Shown here one piece after another: positions 48,431 to 60,514 of a stretch of DNA of 64,000 bases. Location of the stretch: contig CM049318.1 in assembly GCA_026874595.1 (NCBI GenBank), positions 43,442,456 to 43,506,455 on the forward strand. Direction: 5' to 3'. Source of the stretch: Sipunculus nudus (taxonomy: Eukaryota > Annelida > Sipuncula > Golfingiida > Sipunculidae). How positions within the stretch are numbered: the first letter of the stretch is position 1; every line of letters begins with the position of its first letter. Position numbers and translations under genes: made by a program. Under the pieces are notes generated by a model. That model did not search any database, was not told the DNA's origin, and saw only the letters and a list, made by a program, of their open reading frames with translations.

Positions 48431-50919
48431 ACAATAAAAGAATGAAAAGATTACTGAATGACGGACTCACTGAGTGAATGAATTAATATGTAAGACAAAT
48501 TGTCACAAAGACTAGATGGTTTTTACAAAACGTACATGATGAACCACTCTTATTGATGAATGAATAGAAACATGCATGGACTTTTAACCGCAAAGACTAT
48601 GTTATGTAGGCGTATTTATTTATTTATTTAAAATTTTTTTGCAAGAGTGGTTATGCCTAGAATTTTTAGACATTTTCTAAGTATATTTACTCAAATTCTA
48701 GAATAAGCACAAAAAACGGTTAAACCTATGGTTTCAACTAAAACGGAAATCAAAGAGAAATGTTCTCAAACAATTAATTATGTCCTCATGAAATAATGGA
48801 GGCAAATCAATCCCGTAATTTCTAAATGATTTTTACATCTCAATTTTGAAGTCCTTTGACAGAAGAAATTCTTAACGTTTTGGTCAGCAATCCTGAACGT
48901 CTGTGGGCTTTCTGATCCAGCATTTGTCTGATTACTAAATACCAGTGCCGCATACAGTGTTTTATGTTTGATTTAAAATAGACATGTGTCACTGACTGAT
49001 ATAATCTCTTATACCTATAAATCTATCACAGTTTAAAAAAAACAAATGTTGACAAGAAATTGGTCTTAGACAACGTATAATATATGTACATGACATATAA
49101 TCAGATTCATTTTCACATAATAATGATTAGCTATAGTGACCAGCTTATTAAGAAAAAGAAGATGACCCAGTTTAAAATGTTTTCCCCCTTTTATTGACAT
49201 GTCTATTTTAACGAATCGATCATTCTTTTACCAGGGAGTGAATGAGATATTCACATGTGCATTAGCGTAAAAAAGTAATCTGAAATAGAACCTATAAAAT
49301 ATTTGCTTTCCAAGGGGGCCGCTTAAAACATCAGAGTAATTTTGGTGACCCAGCATTGATTTCACGCCATGTTTCAACACCTTTTTATCACAAAGCCCAT
49401 GCATCCGTATTAGTGTGAAAATCAAAAGTCAGTTGAGCTACACAAAATAAACACCTTAATTATCAAAAACCTAATATGTAATGTTTATTTTAATTTTCAA
49501 TTTATGTGGTTTATTGTATGATCATTAACAAAATCACAATTAACGAAATCATAAAGCATTATATCTTTAAGTTTAACCCAAGCTATTGTTAATTTAATAT
49601 GCAATAAATAATTTCAATTGCACACAACGTCAGAGGAACTCTACGGGAACTTTTTACTGACAATATTGAATAATTCTATTCCTTTATTTGTAACGTATTT
49701 GGTTTATGCGTGTGATGTTGTTTTGATTCTAATTACAGAGACTGTAAAGTATGTGAAGTCTCGGAAAATGTTATGGTATATGCTTCTCTGGAAGCATATT
49801 TTCTCTGGAGATATTTCTGACCGAATGCTTGCAGCCATATTGAATGCTCAAAAAAAAACTGCTCGTGTGTGTAATGTTTGTTTTCAAGATATTAAGTTAC
49901 TTGTTGAATATCCTGGATTCCATCATAGGTAATCTGTCTTTGTATTTCTTTCAGGTCTTATCATGTCCCCTGCTTATCATGTCCCTTTGCATGGGGTAGT
50001 TGTGTGTAGGTGTGGCCAAAAGCAGGTCTTTAACTGGAAGTCTGGAGTGTTCATCACACATTCTTGTGTACTTTTAGAGCGGTTAGGGATCCATGAAATA
50101 TTTTATAATATGATTTATGTGTTAGTCTGGTAGTAAAAAAATTTGCATATTCATCTGCCTAGAAGGGGCTGCAAGGGACACCCCCTCTCCCACCCCGTTA
50201 AATTCTCAGGAACAGCAAGAGCAAGTATCCCAAAATCTTATGCCAAAGTCAGTGACATGTCATATGTTGAAAGATTGAGTTTTTTTGTGGCACCAACTTC
50301 ATTGACCTGTTTTTACGGGCAAACACCTTTTAATTTTATCCCTTTTCAGCTTCTGCATCAAAATCTGCAACGATGAAACTGCAGGCCGAATGATATAATT
50401 TTTCACAAGAATTATCCTTGGGTAGGGTTGTCACAGTTATATAAGATTTCACCAAGTACATTGATCAAGGAAAGCTGAAGTTCGTCTGTATCAAACTAAG
50501 AATCAAACTGAGGGCTGCAATAGTCTTTTTCTGCAAACCTGTTGTTTCAAATTCTGTAAAATTTGCACCAAAATGATTCTTATATTTTCTTCTTTGATCA
50601 GAGTTTACTTAAATGATTTCAGCTGAATTATTTGACCATTTTAAATAAAAGGACATTTAAATAATTTAGTAAACAAAGCTAGTACATTTGTTGTAGTAAC
50701 AGACTGAGCTCTCTTGGTATAAAAGCAGAGGTCTACTGGCAACATAAAACTTATTGGTCCATGTCTAACTAATGTGTAAGATAAATGCATGAAAAAAAAT
50801 ATCTGTATTCTGGTTTTACTTTCAATAGACTAAACATTTTTAATAAAAATTTTATGAATATGTCAGCATGAAAAAATCATTTTACCAGAGTCTTTCAGTC
50901 TGTGTAAACATTTTTAACA
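48431..50919. other. Low-repeat interval, no gene recognised
   Basis: No element ends or arrays were seen. An open frame on the plus strand, 49618-49932 (104 codons, one hydrophobic stretch of about 20 residues, stop just before GTAATCTG), is possible coding sequence but has no recognised domain and weak codon character. Confidence 0.45.
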
Positions 50920-51791
50920 ACAGGCCAAGATTTTGTCTGTATCTATAAACAGCTTGGCAGACTGCCAACTAATTCAGAGTGGGCGACAGGCGAAGATCAT
51001 GTCTGAATCTATAAACAGCTTTACAGACTGCCGACTAATTCAGAGTTGGCGACAGGCCAAGATTTTCTCTCTATCTATTTTTATCTTTAGCAGAACGCCA
51101 ACTGTTTCAGATTAGGCAACAGATTAAAAGTACAGTCAGTGCAGCCCGGTAAAGGTCAGTAGCTACACCTGGCACTTAGCCACAGCTGACACTGGGGGCA
51201 ACTGCCTTCCTCAGTTGAGCTTTTCAGTGTTGTTGACCAAACTCGAGAACATTTCATGTATCAACCTGAATTGTTGGCCTGTTAATGCATCGTTGATGGC
51301 TGTCACCAACTTAAATGATTTTTGCACAGTGTATGTTCCTGTTTAAAACAGTTGGGATTTTATATTTCAGCCTAAAATTAGGCATATCTGTACATTTTGG
51401 ACAGCTCTGTCATGTACAATACCTGTGGCGCCATCTACAATTGTTTCATGTATCTATGCATATAGCCTAAGAGTGGTTTGAATTATCTTCCTGGAATTTT
51501 GTATGTCCAGACATGCTGAATGGCTTTCTTATACACACAACTGGTGGTGCCATTTACAATCAGTTTTGTGTTGTATATAAGCTTTTTTACCAGGAGTGAC
51601 GCTGTGTAATTGGTGCTTGCACTTGGGTTCAAAATGATTGGTACTTGTTATTTACATGTACGTGTCACACATGTATTGAAAAGCAATCAAGCACTTTTCG
51701 TATAATGATCAAGCATGTTATCATGGAAGCATTATTCTAACTGATGTACATCCCATTGCACAGGTTCACATTAGGCCTGTAGGCCTTGTTT
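50920..51791 (-). mobile_element. F3-variant element, minus strand
   Basis: Read on the minus strand it begins AACAAGGCCTACAGGCCTAA and TGTGAACCTGTGCAATGGG at 51791, continues like 42859-43100, then ~120-bp units (GGTGGCGCC variants near 51420 and 51543), then ~65-bp units at 50920-51120 (GGCAGTCTGCCAAGC). No F3 3' end was found. It is the only element in this window clearly in the opposite orientation. Confidence 0.7.
50923..51120 (-). repeat. Tandem ~65-bp units, three copies
   Basis: AGGCCAAGATTTTGTCTG, AGGCGAAGATCATGTCTG and AGGCCAAGATTTTCTCTC start successive copies; AACAGCTTGGCAGACTGCC is within each. It is the inverted form of the units at 17830-18120 and 23230-23400. Confidence 0.85.
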
Positions 51792-52657
51792 TTTTATGAA
51801 ATCATGATTCTCGTCTAATCAGAAGATATACTTTGCTAGATTTTTCAACATTTTGACAATAAAGGATGATAAAAGGTGACATCTTGACCTCTTTAATGAT
51901 TTATTTTAACTACAATAACTTGATTGCTGACAGCGATATTAGGTGATTTTACTCTTGTTATCACACAGCATCACTTCAAAAGCCTAAAAACTATTAAATA
52001 TTGCTGAAAATATGCCATATCTTGATTATTTTGTATACATAAAAGTAAGGCATTCAAATTATTGGAATATAATAATTATTTTGCAATATATATAAATATA
52101 TTCTAAAAATTATTTTGTTTTTTTTTTAATTTTTAATACAAAATGAATCAATATTTCAATATTCATCTCAAATAATTCATCAAAATTTGTTTGGGTATCT
52201 GTAGAAAGTTATATTTCGCCATTTTATTAGCACTTGGTAAATATTATATGGCCAAGACCGATCAAAAACCAAATTATTACCAAAAATTAAATTGTACACA
52301 CAAAAATTGATATATTTTAAAGATGGCCGCCAAAAAGTCATTTAGCTGGGCATGCTGCATGTCCATCACATGTTTTCATATAGTTCAGATGCTGTAGTAA
52401 CTGAAAAACATAACAGCATTTAGTCCCCCTATTTGGTAGTTAAACCCATATTTTGGGGGTTTGGCTCATCAACTAATGGTACACTTGTGCAAGCGTGCCA
52501 TTCCCAAATGTTAATATCCCACTTATAAATGTATTTATTATCCATAAATGGGCAAATGTGTATTAAAGAGGGGTTTAAAAGAGTTATTTAACTATCTTGA
52601 ATGCATTACCCCAAAGTTTTATTATTCTATAATAAGGAAAAATGAATATAACTAGAG
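51792..52657. other. AT-rich interval, nothing recognised
   Basis: No gene, element end or array was seen. Confidence 0.5.
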
Positions 52658-53110
52658 ATTTCTGGTAATGGAGATGCCTTAGTATCCCCAGACATATAAT
52701 AGGCTCCTGTGACCTTCATTTTTGACCTTGTGACCAAAAAATGGATAGGGGTCTTCCTCCATCTGCAGGTGAACCATATCTGCATGATAAATGGTCTGAG
52801 ATGAAAAGTTTGGCTAAAAATGCATCCACAATCTTTTAAAAGATGTGTTTCCTGTGACCTTGATCTTTGACCTCAAAATCTAAAGGAATCTTGTTATATT
52901 GATGGGCCATATATAAGTCAAGTTTGAAATCCATATATCAATCAAAGCTGGAGTTATCATCAGGAAATAAATTTTTGGACAGATGGTTCCTGTGACCTTC
53001 ACCTTTGACAAGGTGCCATCAAAATGATGGGCACTAGTTTAGCATCTTACTTGTGTGAACTTGTATCTAGACTGGTACCCCATAATAAAATTGTGGTGGC
53101 GCCACCGCGT
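52658..53110 (+). mobile_element. F2 5' fragment
   Basis: AACTAGAGATTTCTGGTAATG and TTAGTATCCCCAGACAT at the start, then two units of the 290-bp F2 core. After about 53010 the sequence changes; an exact GGTGGCGCCACC is at 53095-53106 in a context not seen elsewhere (followed by GCGTGTCTGTG). Confidence 0.6.
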
Positions 53111-53577
53111 GTCTGTGTATGAGACTAAAAAGTGATGTAAAACAGTGTTGTGTGTTCCCGAATCAAAGGATTACACAGGGTTTTTTGTTGCCAAATTTGT
53201 AGTTTTACCAATACCCCATTCTAGAGTTTGAATCACTGGAATCAAAATTATGCAAAAGTATAATCATTAATCAAGTTTGATAAAAAATATTTATGCTCAG
53301 GGTTTGTTTATATGGGACGTGCGCTGCAGAGTAAAGACTGGTCGTAACCCAATTGAGACCTGGATGAAACGCCTCATGAAACAGAAAAGGAATACGTAAT
53401 GATAATTTTATCTATAAGTTACAATATAACCATAATATAACCTTGCAGCAGCAAGCGGAAATGTATGCACAGCTGAGCCACAACATGTAGAGCGAGGTCC
53501 GCTTGGCGTATGTGGTCATGAGCTTGTCTCCTGAAGTACTTTGGAACCGGCCTTTTCTATCGCCTTTAAATAAAAAT
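53111..53577. other. Interval without recognised features
   Basis: Mixed-composition sequence that is not repeated elsewhere in the window. No convincing exon. Confidence 0.45.
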
Positions 53578-55214
53578 AACAAGGGACCTATGGGTCACTG
53601 TGCTCAGCTGACCTTAACCTTGAAGGTAAAAATCTAAAATAATATCTCATGGAGATAAAGTGTAAGAGGAAGAGGTAATAAAGGCCATGGTTGGTTTATA
53701 TGATTGGTTTGAATTGATGAGCAAGAAATTGTTGAAAAAATATTTTGTGACCTGATCATGTGTTTCCTAATGTTGAAACTAAAGCATGTGAGCAGTTTGT
53801 GAACAAATGATCTGTACTATTACCATGATCATTAGTTGGTTTTTCGATTAACTGTTGACATTTCAGTAGTTTACACATTTGTTCAATTGAATCTATTTTT
53901 TTGTATAATATATATTATTAAATATATATGTATTTTTTTATGAAATGTATACAGTTGAAATATAGCTAATTAACAACATAAAACAGGGCAAACAAAGCCT
54001 GATCTCAAATTCTGCTGAGGCAGGAAAATAATGAACAAATGTTTGTATTAAATCCTGATTTTTTTATCACATCAATTATTTTCTAATTTAAGTTTATATT
54101 TCTATCATTTCCAATTTAACATATATATCTGAATATAAAAGTTGATTCATAATTCTCAATTGCATCATCATAAATCTCAATCTTATCAGATAACACCACA
54201 TCATGCATACAAATGTTTATTTATTTTTTACCACAAAAATATATCTTTTAAATCTGCAAACAATAAATATAAAAAAATAATACTTGATTAAGATTTCACA
54301 ATTTGTCTTTATTTATCCATAATGTGCTTCATATTTTATAATAATTTAAGCATACTGATGGGTTCATTTATATTTGTTAAAATCAATTAAAAGAAAATTG
54401 ATTTCTTTAACAATGTTACATTACACAACATTGCATCTTCTGGATTACACCTTGAATTATTTTTTCAAGGAAAGTTTCTGCATATCGGAGTGGAAACGGC
54501 ATTACAATTAAGGAGATACAGTGAAAACAATAACAATTATTGCATAACACTTGGTTGGTTGGGTTTGCAGGGGGGGGGGAGGGAGATTGGGGTGAGAATA
54601 ACTGTACACCTGTCACAGCAGGGGATCTCCCCCAGTGACTGTAACAAATCAGAAACCCTCGCATAGCTGACTTCCAGTGACCTGGAGTGGGACCCTGCAT
54701 CTGTAATCAAAGCAAGTGACTACAGAAAAAAAAATCAATAACTAGCTTAATTTTCAAGCTTTTATTTTCAAATTTCAGATTTAGACAAACTAAATATTTA
54801 TGTTTACATGCTGTGAAAATTAAATCAATGGTGCTTACAGGAAAAAAACGTGCCATGGTCAAAGTTGGGCAAAATTTAAGGTACTGATTTTTTTTTATGC
54901 TAATAACTTAAAAAATTTACAAAATTCAGATCTAATTTTGGGTAAACAATTGAATCTTAATTAAATATAGTTATATACTTGAGAAAATAGACCCTAGTTT
55001 AAAAATTTTTTCATGTTAAGTGAGTTATTATTTTTCCTGATTTTTTACAAAATCCATTATGTTTGGGCCCCTAACTTAAAGAATTTATACTTTACAGACT
55101 TAATTTCTGGCATGTACATAGGAACTATATAGAGGAATATTTATGGTAAATATGAGGAAAAACAGATGAGTGGTTTTGATATAAGGCAATCCTGAAGTGT
55201 GAAAATAGGATTTA
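53578..55214 (+). mobile_element. F1 element, 3'-truncated
   Basis: AACAAGGGACCTATGGGTCA and GCTCAGCTGACC at the 5' end, matching 3517-5270 with one large gap. From 54730 it matches the interior of copy A. It is cut by the next F1 5' end at 55215. Confidence 0.75.
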
Positions 55215-58200
55215 AACAAGTGACCCATGGGTCATGACGCTCAGCTGCCAAGCATGACCTGTGACATCATGGACTGAGATTCACAACTTCCAGTCAAATT
55301 TTGAAGAACCAATTTGCCAATTTGTTGAAAATTTTCTATGACAACAGAAATATATATCACCTATGTCTGGTTAAAACACAGTGAATTGATGGTCTGAGAA
55401 AAATGCATGATTGTTAAGCTATCAGGAACTATTCCAACAGCTTGCTTGAAACCTGTCAGTCTCAAAAGGAACACCACAAAGGGCAAATATAAGATCAAAA
55501 TATATAGCAAAAATCAACGAAATACATGCAAGAATTATTGAGAAACAGGTGCTTCTGTATGAATTTTTATTCAATACAAGCCAACTGTACTGCACTTTTA
55601 TAAATGATGGTAATATTTATTCAGAAATATTTGACCCAATCCTTTACAAGATTACATAAATATACATCCAACTGCATTCACTTTAACTAAGGAATTAAAA
55701 GATGGTTGCCTAGTGGCCATATTGGACTTCTGACAAGTCTGAAATCAGACAACAAACATTCTCTAAATGGGACCAAACATTAAAGAACAAGGGACCTATG
55801 GGTCACGACGCTCAGCTGTTATATATGATAAAAAAATATTTTTTAGAAATGAGGCACATGCTGGTTTTGTGTGGTAATAAATATAAGCTGTATTATGAGT
55901 TGTATGTATGATTTTGATAGTATCTTTGGAGACAGGGAAGAGGATTGATTTCATTTATTTTATTAACAAATAGAGTGCTATTGTCACACAGATTTTGACT
56001 TGGCCATATAACTTATAAGCAGAACATACAATATAAGAGTTTAACTATTTATTAAAAAAATTACAAATATTGTCCCAAATATAATTTTTATTAAAAATAA
56101 TAAGAGAATCATATGATTTTTTAAAATGAAATATAACTGATATGATTATTAAAATAATATTAAAGAATATATTCATGAATGCATTCATGAATACATTTTG
56201 AAAGTATTTGCACGAGTATTCATATACTTTCAGTTTTACCTGAATTTCCATTCTTTATGCAAGAAATTTTATAATGGAGTACATAATCATATTCGTATTT
56301 AAATACAATTACAAAGTATTTGCACCATGTCTGGTATTTATTCAGTTTTCACCAAACAATGATTTTGAGAATCCAGAATATACAAAATTCACACATTTAA
56401 ATAATGATCATAAGTACCTGGTTTTATGGCTTTTATTTATATTAAAAAATAACTGTAAAAAATTCATTTTTGACTAATTTCACATCAATGTACACACTAG
56501 ACACAGTAGGAGACACAGTAGGAATCTAGATTAATATTATCAACTGCATCTTTGTCTATCATTAATTTCCTTCATATAATCCCTAATGATTAGTAATGAA
56601 TAATATGATTTGCTTCTTTATCATTAAAACTGAACTGAAAAATGCCATAGGTGACTGCATGGTGTTATTTGGAATATGTGACATTCTACCCATCGATACA
56701 AGATTCTTATATCATCAGTAACTGCAAGTTAATTTCCTGTTATTATAAACTAACAAATTCCTTTTCTATTTTTCTTTAATTTATTATTAAAAACCAAGAA
56801 AAATTGATTAATTTATTGTTTATTGTTATGTTGTTGGTTAAAACTACTAGATGAGTTGGGTTGGACACCTGGATCAACTGTGGCTGGCCATAAGCTGCCT
56901 GGATTCTCGCCTCAAGCGTGCATAATTTGATGAAAGGTCAACAAGGTCAACATACAGGTGACTCAAGAAGGGCTGGAGAGAGCCAAAGTCTGACAGGGTC
57001 TCATAAAAAACATTAATAAAAGCTACAATATTTGGCCAATTTCTTTCAGCTTTCTAAACTAAAAAGCTGAAATCCTTATGTGTGCATGATATGAAAATTA
57101 TATCAACAGTGCTCTCAGGAAACAAATGTGCCATGGTCACAGTTGGGCAAAATTTAAGGTACTAATTTTATATTTATACTAATAACTTATAAAATTTGAA
57201 AAATTCAGAACTAATTTTGGGTATTCAATTGAATCTTGATTAAATAATGTTACATCCCTGACAATAAAATCTCTAGCTTCAGCAATGCCCTTGTTAAGGG
57301 AGTAAATATATTTCTTGATTTTTTACAAAGTGCATTATGTTTGGGCCCATAACTTAAAAAAAATACACAATACTGACATCATTCCTGGCATGTGCATAGC
57401 GAATGTATAGAAAAATATGTATATTATATATGATCAAAGTCAGATCAGTGGTTTTGATATTAGGCAGTCTTAAAGTGTAACAATGAGTTTTTAATGGAAA
57501 AATGAAGTTTTTCATTGATGTCTCGAAGGAATTAAGTCCTAGTGACCAAATTCTTGGCATGGTAGGGGATTTTGGAGAAATCTAACTGTATGCCAAATTT
57601 AAGGAACTTAGAGCTGAAGCTCGGGAGCTGAGCTCTAACAAACTGCATAACACTAGCAATATGTGACATGGTGCTTGAAAACTTGAATAAAATCTACAGT
57701 TTTTGATCAACTGGTTTCAAATTTTTGGTGTTAACAGTTGAAATGCTAACAAAAACATGCTGTGAAAATTAAATCCACAGCAGTTACAGCAAAAAAACGT
57801 GCCATGGTCAAAGTTGGGCAAAATTTAAGGTACCAAATTTTTATTTTTGCTAATATTTTAAAAAATTTAAAAGATTTTGATCTAATTTTGGGTATACAAT
57901 TTAATTTTGATTAATAAAAGTAATATTACTGGAAAAAAAAGTGCTTAGCTTTAACAAGTTTTGTGTTAAGTGATAAAATTTCTTTCCAGATTATTTACAA
58001 AATGCATTATGTTTGGGCCCATAACTTTTTTAAATTATATAATACAGACCTAATTTCTGGCATGTACATAGGAATTATATAGAGGATTATTTATAGGAAA
58101 TATGAGGAAAAACAGATGAGTGGTTTTGATATTAGGCAGTCCTGAAGTGTGAAAATAGGTTTTTAATAAAAAATTGAGGTTTTTCCTTAATTTCTCAAAG

Positions 58201-60246
58201 GAATGAAGTCGCAAAGACCCAGTTTTAGGCTTGGTAGGAGATCTTGGGGACATCTAACATTATGCTGAATTTTGGATTCCTAGGTCTTACGGTTTCAAAA
58301 CGTGCCACATCTACGGACGGACGGACGGACGGACGGACAGACGGACGGACAACGGACTATGGACCACGACTATAGCTCAGATGACTTATAGTCAGCTGAG
58401 CTAAAAATTACTGAAACTGCCCTGAAGAAAGAATTTCTAAGGTGGCTAACTGGCAGACATAATGGATTTCTGACAAGTATGACATTTTATATCCCACATT
58501 CTCCAATAAGGGACCAAACTTGGGGCAAATTATCCAGTAATAAATGCCCAAAATAATTCAAAAGGCATGTCCAGGCCCTCATATCAGATTTATAGATATG
58601 CAATTGTAAAAAGTGTAAGTCCAATATTTTTTATTATCACTCTGCTTTTCAATGGGGTCAGCAGGGTAGGTAAACTGCCAAACCTGAAAGAAAAGAAATG
58701 CAGAAAGCATGACTAAGAGTCTTGAAATAAAACAAAAAGCCATCCTAAATCAAGGTACACATCCACATATAATGAGAACAAACACTTGCTTTTATATGTG
58801 GTGATATATATTAAAATATTCAGATATCTAAATAACTAAGTTTATTGCTAGGATTCCATAAAATAAACTGCAAAATGTTCCCATCATCTTATAAATCAGT
58901 AGCTAAACCTTAATACTATACTCTCATAGTCTTAATGCCTGGCTGAAGCATTCTGACAACAGTGTTTTTGTTATGAAGTAATGAGGTACTTATCACTGAG
59001 CCTTATCACTTAATAGGCTGATACAAAAGGGAGTCATATGTCACCAGTGTCACTCACAATTACAGCCACACAGGGAGATGTACCAGCTGGAGTGGGATGG
59101 TTATATATACAAGAAAAATAGAGATGGTCTATAAAATAAGTAATTGTGAACATCCCTGACCTATGACCTTGGCCTTTTGCCCATATATCAACTGGATTCT
59201 TTCTAAATGATGGGTAACTACTGACCACTTAAATCTGGTGTAATTACTTGGCAACCAATGGGTGAATAACTTTGACCTGCAACCTTTAACCTGCTGACCA
59301 GCTGACCCCAAAATCAATATGTTATTTATTCAAGCAAAAAGACCCATAAATATGAAGTTTGAGTCAAACTGAGTGATGCATAGATGTGGCATATGTGAAA
59401 GACTGAAGGTTTGGGTTGAATAGTTACACTTGAAATATGCTCACAAGCATTTAGAACAATTAAATATTGTGACCTTGACCTTTGACTTTTTGACCTCAAC
59501 ATCAATAGGTAGGTAAGCCATATATGACAGATGGAAGGTACAGATTGAAAAGTTTGCCTGAAAATGACTCCACGCAAGAAGTGGGTGCTGTGAACTTGAC
59601 CTTTGACCTCAAAATCAACAGGTCTTTTCCCCTGTTGGCAGAGAAGCGATATCAGTGCTGGAAGGTTTGGAATGAAAAGTCTAGCTTGAAATGTGTCCAC
59701 TACCTTTTCAAAGAAGTGGATCCTGTGACCCTGACCTTTGACCTTGTGACCTCAAAATCTATAGGATTCTTCTCCAACTAAGTATGTGAGCTATATGTGA
59801 AAGATCAAAGAATTGGGATGAAAGGGTTGGCTTAAAATGCATCCACAGGCTTTTCAAAGAAGAGGCTCCTGTGACCTTGACCTTTGACCTTTTGACCTAA
59901 AAAAATTATGGTTCTTCCCGTGTTGGTAGGTGAGCTGTATGTGAAGGATGGAAGGTTTGGGATGAAAATTTTGTCTCAAAGAGTTATTTCTGGGGGGTGC
60001 AAACACACCCCATAACTTCGAGAATATAGGTCGCAGTGACCTAATTTCAGGTTTGCAAGGAGATCTTTTAATAACCTCTAAGACTACATAAGGTTCATGG
60101 CCCTAGCCCCTACAGTTACGATTTGTGCCCTGCTAACGGACGGACGGCCGGCCGGACAGCCGGCTAGACGGACAGGCGGAAGGACGCCGGACAAAGACCC
60201 ATCGCTATAGCCCAGCATGACTGAAAGTCAGCTGAGCTAATAAAAA
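55215..60246 (+). mobile_element. F1 host element split by nested copy C
   Basis: 5' AACAAGTGACCCATGGGTCA with GCTCAGCTG; 55245-55500 matches 23710-23965. After copy C it resumes with the ~700-bp repeat (58408-59100) and the ~135-bp TGACCTTTGACC units, and ends GGACAGCCGGCTAGACGG, hairpin TAGCCCAGCATGACT / AGTCAGCTGAGCTA, then ATAAAAA. That the two halves belong to one element is inferred from order. Confidence 0.6.
55786..58407 (+). mobile_element. F1 full-length element, copy C (~2.6 kb)
   Basis: 5' AACAAGGGACCTATGGGTCA with GCTCAGCTG; 3' (ACGG)n at about 58312-58352, hairpin TAGCTCAGATGACT / AGTCAGCTGAGCTA and CTAAAAA. Nearly identical to copies A and B, with only scattered substitutions, a small deletion near 55900 and a short duplication near 56510 (GACACAGTAGGA twice). 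Confidence 0.9.
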
Positions 60247-60477
60247 TTTGAGGTTTTTCCTTAATTTCTCAGAGGAACGAAGTCGCAAAGACCCAGTTTT
60301 CGGCTTGGTAGGAGATCTTGGGGACATCTAACATTATGCTGAATTTAGGATTCCTAGGTCTTACGGTTTCAAAACGTGCCACATCTACGGACGGACGGAC
60401 GGAAGGACAGACGGACGGAAGACGGACAATGGACCACGACTATAGCTCAGATGACTTATAGTCAGCTGAGCTAAAAA
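60247..60477 (+). mobile_element. F1 3'-end fragment
   Basis: Matches the last 230 bp of copy A: GGTAGGAGATCTTGGGGACAT, (ACGG)n, hairpin TAGCTCAGATGACT / AGTCAGCTGAGCTA and CTAAAAA. It directly follows another F1 3' end, so the two ends are stacked. Confidence 0.8.
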
Positions 60478-60514
60478 CTAGTCAGTACCAGTCAAGACAA
60501 AAGAGAGCCGCTAA

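Noticed and set aside
49618-49932. 104-codon plus-strand open frame with a hydrophobic stretch
   Set aside because: It lies in a low-repeat region and could be an exon, but no domain, convincing splice acceptor or related copy was seen. Kept only as a note in the interval entry.
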